This document shows, in pieces, positions 1 through 3,799 of a stretch of 7,681 nt of DNA (positions are counted from its first letter, which is position 1; every line of letters starts with the position of its first letter). Under the pieces are notes generated by a model. That model was not told the origin of the DNA, did not search any database, and was given only the letters and a program-made list of their open reading frames with translations. Source of the stretch: Acetobacteraceae bacterium. Its GTDB lineage: Bacteria; Pseudomonadota; Alphaproteobacteria; Acetobacterales; Acetobacteraceae. Where the stretch lies: the NCBI GenBank assembly GCA_027323595.1, contig DAHWBL010000030.1, positions 1 through 7,681 of the forward strand, given 5' to 3'. A program made the position numbers and the translations under genes.

Positions 1-30
1 GTGTCTATCGCAATCCGCTTATATTCCATC

Positions 31-108
31 TGGACGGCCCTCCTGTTGGTTAGCTCGAACAAGCCCCAATATTGGCACCCGATGCCGTGGGGCCGTCCAC
101 ACCAACAA
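31..108. repeat. Interrupted inverted repeats with interleaved arms
   Basis: Seen directly: the 10-mer TGGACGGCCC at 31-40 is the exact reverse complement of GGGCCGTCCA at 91-100. Just inside and outside these arms, TGTTGGT at 44-50 is the reverse complement of ACCAACA at 102-108. The order is A-B-A'-B', so the two pairings are not nested: in RNA they would compete or form a pseudoknot-like fold. The role is unknown. It could be a protein-binding region upstream of the sigma-54 promoter, a remnant of mobile DNA ends, or the 3' end of something left of the window. The 7-mer pair alone would be unremarkable in a region of this size. Confidence 0.4.
67..76. promoter_or_regulatory. Perfect 10-bp palindrome CCAATATTGG
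   Basis: CCAATATTGG is fully self-complementary and lies about 180 bp upstream of the predicted sigma-54 start point, a distance at which enhancer-binding activators commonly bind. It is followed by a short dyad, GGCA-N5-TGCC, at 75-87. It does not match the NtrC consensus as I know it, so assignment to any regulator is speculative. Confidence 0.25.
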
Positions 109-124
109 AGAACTTTTGTAAATT

Positions 125-144
125 TGGTTCGCGGCGCTGAACCA
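125..144. promoter_or_regulatory. Dyad TGGTTC-N8-GAACCA, possible operator
   Basis: The arms TGGTTC (125-130) and GAACCA (139-144) are perfect 6-bp complements around an 8-nt GC-rich spacer. The same GGTTC/GAACC pair recurs in the T/A hairpin at 172-195. It sits about 110-130 bp upstream of the predicted transcription start, a plausible place for an activator site. Function is unproven, and a 6-bp dyad can arise by chance. Confidence 0.25.
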
Positions 145-161
145 GACTCGTTGAATTTCCA

Positions 162-200
162 GAAGTTTTTTGGTTCTTTTTTTCAAAAAAGAACCGCTTC
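162..200. repeat. T/A-tract hairpin, likely dispersed intergenic repeat
   Basis: GGTTCTTTTTT (172-182) pairs perfectly with AAAAAAGAACC (185-195), leaving only TC between the arms. GAAG (162-165) can pair with CTTC (197-200) outside a T6 bulge. The AT content contrasts sharply with the flanking genes. From memory, similar T-run/A-run hairpins recur between genes in Acetobacteraceae genomes and give spurious reading frames rich in FF and KK. This has not been checked here. It could act as a bidirectional terminator insulating the operon from upstream transcription, although no U-tract follows the stem on either strand; the T run is inside the stem. Confidence 0.5.
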
Positions 201-225
201 CCTTCCCCCGCCATCCGCCCCTACG

Positions 226-242
226 CTGGCACGGGCATTGCG
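226..242 (+). promoter_or_regulatory. Sigma-54 (RpoN) -24/-12 promoter
   Basis: CTGGCACG at 226-233, four spacer bases, then TTGC at 238-241 match the core consensus YTGGCACG-N4-TTGC at every defined position. The invariant GG (228-229) and GC (240-241) are separated by exactly 10 bp. Taking C241 as -12 predicts a start at about A253, 22 nt before the ATG at 275, and the ribosome binding site fits inside that leader. The segment is also a 7-bp dyad (TGGCACG-N7-CGTGCCA, 227-247), which follows partly from the promoter motif. Sigma-54 promoters need an enhancer-binding activator such as NtrC; no definite activator site was recognised upstream. The match, strand and spacing make this the best-supported regulatory site in the window. 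Confidence 0.8.
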
Positions 243-250
243 TGCCAATC

Positions 251-264
251 CGAGGTCAACCTCG
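251..264. promoter_or_regulatory. Perfect 14-bp palindrome at the predicted start point
   Basis: CGAGGTCAACCTCG consists of 6-bp arms around CA and covers about -2 to +12 relative to the start predicted from the sigma-54 motif. As DNA it could be a repressor operator. As RNA it could form a hairpin with GAGG/CCUC (252-255/260-263) around a UCAA loop, almost at the 5' end of the mRNA, which is the kind of structure that can protect a transcript from 5'-dependent decay. The ribosome binding site begins just after it, at 266. Confidence 0.45.
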
Positions 265-265
265 C

Positions 266-270
266 AGGGG
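266..270 (+). promoter_or_regulatory. Ribosome binding site (AGGGG) for the first ABC gene
   Basis: AGGGG ends 4 nt before the ATG at 275. It decides the start: the longer reading frame begins at 170, upstream of the predicted transcription start, and its extra 35 residues are encoded by the T/A hairpin and the promoter. Confidence 0.7.
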
Positions 271-274
271 AACC

Positions 275-1051
275 ATGACGCCGAAATTGCGCGTCGAGCA
301 GGTCGCGGTCAGCTTCGCCACCAGGGCCGGTGCCTTCCAGGCGCTGGCGCCGGTCGATCTGACCATCCGGGCCGGCAGCTTCACCACCCTCATCGGCCCG
401 TCGGGCTGCGGCAAGAGCACCTTGTTCAACGTCATCGCCGGGCTGCTGCCGCCCAGCGAGGGCCGGGTGTTCATCGACGGCCAGGATGTCTCCGGGCTGA
501 TCGGGCGGGTTGGATACATGCTGCAAAAAGACCTGTTGCTGCCCTGGCGCACGCTTGTCGATAATGTCGCGCTGGGCATGGAAATCCAGGGCACCAGGCT
601 GAAGGACGCGCGCGCCCGCGCGCTGCCTTATCTGCGCCGCTACGGGCTGGGCGGGTTCGAGACCCAATATCCCGCCGCGCTGTCCGGCGGCATGCGCCAG
701 CGCGCCGCCCTGCTGCGCACCCTGCTCACCGACACCGACGTGATCCTGCTCGACGAGCCGTTCGGCGCGCTCGATGCGCAGACCAAGCACCAGATGCAGG
801 AATGGCTGCTCCAGCTCTGGGCGGATTTCGGCAAGACGGTGATCTTCATCACCCATGACGTGGAAGAGGCGATCTATCTTTCCGACGAGGTGCACGTGAT
901 GGCCAGCCGCCCGGGGCGCATCATCGACAGCCTCGACATCGCCCTGCCGCGCCCGCGCCCGCGCGACATCGTCACCGACCCCGCCTTCGTCGTCATCAAG
1001 CAATATTGCCTCTCGCTGCTCACCCGCCACGAGCACGCGGACGCCGCCTGA
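275..1051 (+). CDS. ABC transporter ATP-binding protein, nitrate/taurine/sulfonate class
   Basis: This 258-residue cytoplasmic ATPase would energise import by the permease and binding protein that follow. All motifs are present: Walker A GPSGCGKST (41-49), Q-loop glutamine in YMLQKD (Q85), signature LSGGM (137-141), Walker B VILLDE (156-161), D-loop GALD (164-167) and switch histidine in FITHD (H194). The FGALDAQTK segment and the LLLPWRTL stretch after the Q-loop are typical of the SsuB/TauB/NrtD subfamily. The length is normal and there is no extra regulatory domain. The start at 275 is preferred over 170 because of the AGGGG site and the promoter at 226-242. The stop codon overlaps the next start by one base (TGATG), so translation of the permease is probably coupled. 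The subfamily is clear, but the substrate cannot be read from the ATPase. Confidence 0.93.
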   Translation: MTPKLRVEQVAVSFATRAGAFQALAPVDLTIRAGSFTTLIGPSGCGKSTLFNVIAGLLPPSEGRVFIDGQDVSGLIGRVGYMLQKDLLLPWRTLVDNVALGMEIQGTRLKDARARALPYLRRYGLGGFETQYPAALSGGMRQRAALLRTLLTDTDVILLDEPFGALDAQTKHQMQEWLLQLWADFGKTVIFITHDVEEAIYLSDEVHVMASRPGRIIDSLDIALPRPRPRDIVTDPAFVVIKQYCLSLLTRHEHADAA

Positions 1052-1899
1052 TGGAACAGATTCTTCCCGCCGCGCGAACCGCGACAACCCAGCCCCCGCC
1101 GGCGCGCCCGCGTCGGCTGCGCCGCCTGCCGCGCGAGCGCGCCCGGCCAGCCTGGCAGATCATCGCCGTGCAGGCCGCCCTGCTCATCGCCCTTCTCGGC
1201 GGCTGGGAACTTGCCGCGCGCACCGGGCTGATCAGCGCGTTCTTCTGGTCGCAGCCAAGCGCTGTCGCGCGCTCGCTGGTGCTGTTCGTCACCGAGGGCA
1301 ACGCGGGCATCGACATCTCCACCACCTTCGAGGAAACCATCGCCGGCTTCGTGCTCGGCACCTCGTTAGGCGCGCTGATCGGCATGTCGTTCTGGTGGTC
1401 GCGCAACTACGCCGCGATCATGCAGCCCTTCGTGATCTGCTTCGAGAGCATCCCCAAACTCGCGCTCGCACCGCTGGTGATCCTGGTGTTCGGCCTGGGG
1501 CTCGCGTCGAAGGTCGCCATCGCCACCGCGCTCACGCTGATCGTGTCCATCCTCACCGCCTATGCCGGGGTGAAATCGGTCGATCGGGACAGCGAAAAAC
1601 TGTTCTATTCGCTCGGCGCCACCCGCATGCAGGTGTTCGTCAAACTCGTCGTGCCGTCCTGCATCCCCTGGATCATCTCGATCCTGCGGGTGAATATCGG
1701 CCTCGCGCTCACCGGCGCGGTGGTGGGTGAATTCATCGCCTCCGAGCACGGGCTCGGCCGCGAGATATTCTATGCCGGCTCGACCTATGACATCGCGCTG
1801 GTCTGGGTGTCGGTGCTGGTGCTCTCCACCTTGTCGATCATCATGTATGTCGCCGTCGCCTGGGCGGAGAAATGGCTGCGCCGGGGTGTCGTGCATTGA
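1051..1899 (+). CDS. ABC transporter permease, SsuC/TauC-like
   Basis: This 282-residue inner-membrane subunit belongs to the binding-protein-dependent transport permease family (BPD_transp_1). A cytoplasmic N-terminus rich in Arg and Pro (residues 8-33) precedes the first membrane segment (about 35-53). Further hydrophobic segments lie at about 95-115, 136-150, 152-172, 205-228 and 247-271. The EAA-type coupling loop, which contacts the ATPase, runs from about 180 (SEKLFYSLGATRMQVFVKLVVP) with its conserved Gly at 189. The ATG at 1051 overlaps the preceding TGA by one base and has only a weak upstream ribosome site, which fits translational coupling. A start 15 codons upstream would lie inside the ATPase gene and is less likely. 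It forms the membrane channel for the substrate bound by the next gene's product. Confidence 0.92.
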   Translation: MEQILPAARTATTQPPPARPRRLRRLPRERARPAWQIIAVQAALLIALLGGWELAARTGLISAFFWSQPSAVARSLVLFVTEGNAGIDISTTFEETIAGFVLGTSLGALIGMSFWWSRNYAAIMQPFVICFESIPKLALAPLVILVFGLGLASKVAIATALTLIVSILTAYAGVKSVDRDSEKLFYSLGATRMQVFVKLVVPSCIPWIISILRVNIGLALTGAVVGEFIASEHGLGREIFYAGSTYDIALVWVSVLVLSTLSIIMYVAVAWAEKWLRRGVVH

Positions 1900-1931
1900 A
1901 AATTCCTCCGTCCCACGCACAGGAGTCGCGC

Positions 1932-2912
1932 ATGCGCCGTCGCACCATTCTCGCCGCGGCGCTCGCGGCCCCGGCGATCCTGCGCGCCGGCCGCGCCGCC
2001 GCGGGCATCCCGCTGGTCGTCGCCGAGCCGCTGCACAGTACCGGCTATCTGCCGGTCTACATCGCCGCGCGCACCGGCATCTTCAACGCGCACGGGCTGG
2101 ATGTGAAAATCGTCACGCTCGATTCCAACGGCGCGGCGCACACCAACGCCGTGCTGTCCGGCCAGGCCTTCGCCTTCATCGGCGGGCCCGAGCATTGCGC
2201 GTTCGCCAAGGCGAAAGGCGCGGAGCTGCGTTCGATCTGCAACATGGTCGATCGCGGCAACAATTATTTCATGGCGAGGCCCGGCCTGTCGCCCGGCGAC
2301 GATCTGGGCGCTTTTCTCAAGGGCCGGCGCATCGCCACCGGCTTTTTCGGCGGCACGCCGAATTCCATCACCCGCTACGTCATCATCAAAAAAGCCGGCC
2401 TCGCCCTGTCGGACGTGACGCTGGTCGAAAGCACCGCCGCGGGCGACCTCGCCGCGGTGCGCTCCGGCCAGGCCGAGATCGGCGTGGGCACCGAGCCGGT
2501 GGTCACCCAGGGCATCCGCGAGAAAATCTGGTCCGAGCCGTTCTACAACGTGCCGAAAATGCTTGGCCCCTACGCCTATTCCACGCTCAACATCCGGCTG
2601 GAGTCGCTGCAAAACGATCCCGCCACGGTCAAGGCCTTCGTCGATTCCGTGCTCGAAGGGCTGCGCTACACCCACGAGCATCCCGACGGCGCGATGCAGA
2701 TCGCCAAGGCCGAGTTCCCCACCATGCCCGAAGCCGACATGCGCGCCACGATGGACCGCTCCTACGCCGACGAAATCTGGAGCCGCGACGGCGCCATCTC
2801 GCACCAGTCCTGGGACACCGCCAAGGATGTCGTGATGACCGCGGGACTGCTCAAACAGGACATCGCCTACGACGCCATCATCGACACACGCTTTGTCTCC
2901 AAATCCGCCTGA
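1932..2912 (+). CDS. Periplasmic substrate-binding protein, NMT1/THI5-SsuA-like
   Basis: This 326-residue protein captures the substrate in the periplasm for the ABC importer. The N-terminus (RRRTILAAALAAPAIL) is a twin-arginine-like signal peptide with an Ala-rich core and a likely cleavage after AAA at residue 24. No lipobox cysteine is seen. The mature part has the NMT1/SsuA-type pattern: GYLPVYIAARTGIF (38-51), where such proteins begin their first lobe; VLSGQAFAFIGGPEH (74-88); and GRRIATGFFGGTPNS (131-145) at the lobe crossover. The family binds small polar compounds such as taurine, sulfonates, nitrate, thiamine precursors, or amides and ureas, so the ligand is open. AGGAG-type bases at 1920-1924 support the ATG at 1932, and the gap from the permease is 32 nt. 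The Tat assignment is an inference from the double arginine. Confidence 0.9.
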   Translation: MRRRTILAAALAAPAILRAGRAAAGIPLVVAEPLHSTGYLPVYIAARTGIFNAHGLDVKIVTLDSNGAAHTNAVLSGQAFAFIGGPEHCAFAKAKGAELRSICNMVDRGNNYFMARPGLSPGDDLGAFLKGRRIATGFFGGTPNSITRYVIIKKAGLALSDVTLVESTAAGDLAAVRSGQAEIGVGTEPVVTQGIREKIWSEPFYNVPKMLGPYAYSTLNIRLESLQNDPATVKAFVDSVLEGLRYTHEHPDGAMQIAKAEFPTMPEADMRATMDRSYADEIWSRDGAISHQSWDTAKDVVMTAGLLKQDIAYDAIIDTRFVSKSA

Positions 2913-2924
2913 CCGGCCACCAAC

Positions 2925-2930
2925 GGGAGA
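2925..2930 (+). promoter_or_regulatory. Ribosome binding site (GGGAGA) for the hydrolase
   Basis: GGGAGA lies 10 nt before the ATG at 2941, in the 28-nt gap after the binding-protein gene. It favours this ATG over an in-frame upstream start that would lie inside the preceding gene. No promoter is evident in the gap, so the hydrolase is probably expressed from the same operon. Confidence 0.55.
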
Positions 2931-2940
2931 ACCAACCACC

Positions 2941-3717
2941 ATGTCCGAAGAACGCATCTGGGACCGCTTCCTCACCGAGCGCGACAAGCAGGTTTTCGCC
3001 GCCTCCGGCTATGGCGCGCGCGGCGGCTTTGGCAAACGTCCCGCGCTGGTCGTCATCGATGTCAACTGGGCCTTCTGCGGCGACCAGCGCGAGCCGATCC
3101 TTGAATCGATCAAGAAATGGCGCAACTCCTGTGGCGAGGATGCCTGGATCGCGCTCGATCACCTCAAGCCGCTGATCGATGCCGCCCGGGCGCGCGGCAT
3201 TCCGGTCATCTACACCACCGGCGTACGGCGCGCCGACAACTGGGATGCGGGAAGCTGGGCGTGGAAAAACAGCCGCAACCGCGAGGATGTGCAGGCACCG
3301 GTCACCAATCTGGACGGCAACGAAATCGCCGCGCCGATCGCGCCGGGTCCGCGCGACATCGTGATCACCAAGCAGAAGCCCTCGGCCTTCTTCGGCACCA
3401 ACCTCGCCGCCTACCTCACCCTGCTCGGCTGCGACAGCGTGATCCTGACCGGCACCACCACCTCGGGGTGCGTGCGCGCCTCGGTGCTCGACGCCTTCAG
3501 CCTCAATTACCCCGTCGCGGTGGCCGAGGAATGCTGCTTTGACCGCAGCCAGGCAAGCCACGCCATCAATCTGTGCGACATCAACGCAAAATACGGCGAC
3601 GTGGTGAAAACCGCCGAGGTGATCAGCTTCTTCAACACCCTGCCCACCGACATGTTCGACCTGCCACGCGGCGCGCCGGGCCCGGCCTCCACCCTCACCG
3701 GGGTCGCCGCAGAGTAA
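2941..3717 (+). CDS. Isochorismatase-fold cysteine amidohydrolase, N-carbamoylsarcosine amidase-like
   Basis: This 258-residue cytoplasmic hydrolase has the catalytic triad of the family: Asp40 (LVVIDVN), Lys146 (KPSAFFGTNL) and the nucleophile Cys177 (TTTSGCVRAS). The Thr-Thr before SGC matches the family's cis-peptide site. The C-terminal block DRSQASHAINLCDINAKYGD (201-220) resembles that of N-carbamoylsarcosine amidase and maleamate amidohydrolase more than true isochorismatases, nicotinamidases or biuret hydrolase. Members cleave a C-N bond to release ammonia, in the carbamoyl case with CO2. Cys46, Cys198 and Cys199 are additional cysteines. It lies 28 nt after the binding-protein gene and likely processes the imported compound. 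The exact substrate is unknown: carbamoylated amino acid, maleamate-like amide and ureido compound are all possible. The family call is firm; the reaction is inferred. Confidence 0.88.
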   Translation: MSEERIWDRFLTERDKQVFAASGYGARGGFGKRPALVVIDVNWAFCGDQREPILESIKKWRNSCGEDAWIALDHLKPLIDAARARGIPVIYTTGVRRADNWDAGSWAWKNSRNREDVQAPVTNLDGNEIAAPIAPGPRDIVITKQKPSAFFGTNLAAYLTLLGCDSVILTGTTTSGCVRASVLDAFSLNYPVAVAEECCFDRSQASHAINLCDINAKYGDVVKTAEVISFFNTLPTDMFDLPRGAPGPASTLTGVAAE

Positions 3718-3730
3718 CTTCGCGCGCCGG

Positions 3731-3746
3731 CTTGACCCACATCAAG
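3731..3746. promoter_or_regulatory. FNR/ANR/FixK-type binding site upstream of ppsA
   Basis: TTGAC-CCAC-ATCAA (3732-3745) matches the FNR-family consensus TTGAT-N4-ATCAA at 9 of 10 defined positions. With the flanking bases it is a perfect dyad, CTTGA-N6-TCAAG. The centre is about 61 bp before the ppsA ATG; a site at -41.5, usual for activation, would put the start near 3780 and leave a 20-nt leader. No clear -10 element was seen. FNR-type regulators respond to low oxygen and related CRP-family members to nitric oxide or redox signals; which one acts here cannot be told. Confidence 0.6.
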
Positions 3747-3748
3747 GT

Positions 3749-3769
3749 GGCGCGCCCGCGCCGCGCGCC
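3749..3769. other. GC-rich hairpin between the FNR-type box and ppsA
   Basis: GGCGCGC (3749-3755) pairs with GCGCGCC (3763-3769) around a 7-nt loop. No T-run follows, so it is not a standard intrinsic terminator. It could be a weak terminator for the upstream operon or a structured leader, but GC-rich dyads of this length are common in such DNA. Confidence 0.25.
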
Positions 3770-3786
3770 TGATGCCGCGTCCGATC

Positions 3787-3791
3787 AGGAG
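3787..3791 (+). promoter_or_regulatory. Ribosome binding site (AGGAG) for ppsA
   Basis: AGGAG ends 8 nt before the ATG at 3800, near-optimal spacing. It supports this start, from which the catalytic residues fall at positions close to those of the E. coli enzyme. Confidence 0.75.
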
Positions 3792-3799
3792 CGACGCGC

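Noticed and set aside
170..274. 35-residue N-terminal extension of the first ABC ATPase
   Set aside because: The extension is encoded by the hairpin and sigma-54 promoter, upstream of the predicted start point. The ATG at 275 has a good ribosome site and gives a normal family length.
1..564. Open frame of 187 codons from a GTG at base 1
   Set aside because: It runs through the T/A hairpin and promoter and then out of frame across the ABC ATPase, whose Walker A region is clearly in another frame. The product is low-complexity Arg/Pro/His-rich with no domain.
1785..2987. 400-codon open frame on the minus strand
   Set aside because: It is antisense to the binding-protein gene and reads as Gly/Asp/His/Arg-rich sequence, typical of shadow frames in GC-rich genes. 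No recognisable motifs.
2941..3717. Annotation as true isochorismatase (siderophore synthesis), nicotinamidase or biuret hydrolase
   Set aside because: There are no siderophore or NAD-salvage neighbours, and the block around and after Cys177 resembles carbamoylsarcosine/maleamate amidohydrolases. It also differs from the biuret hydrolase sequence I recall around the nucleophile.
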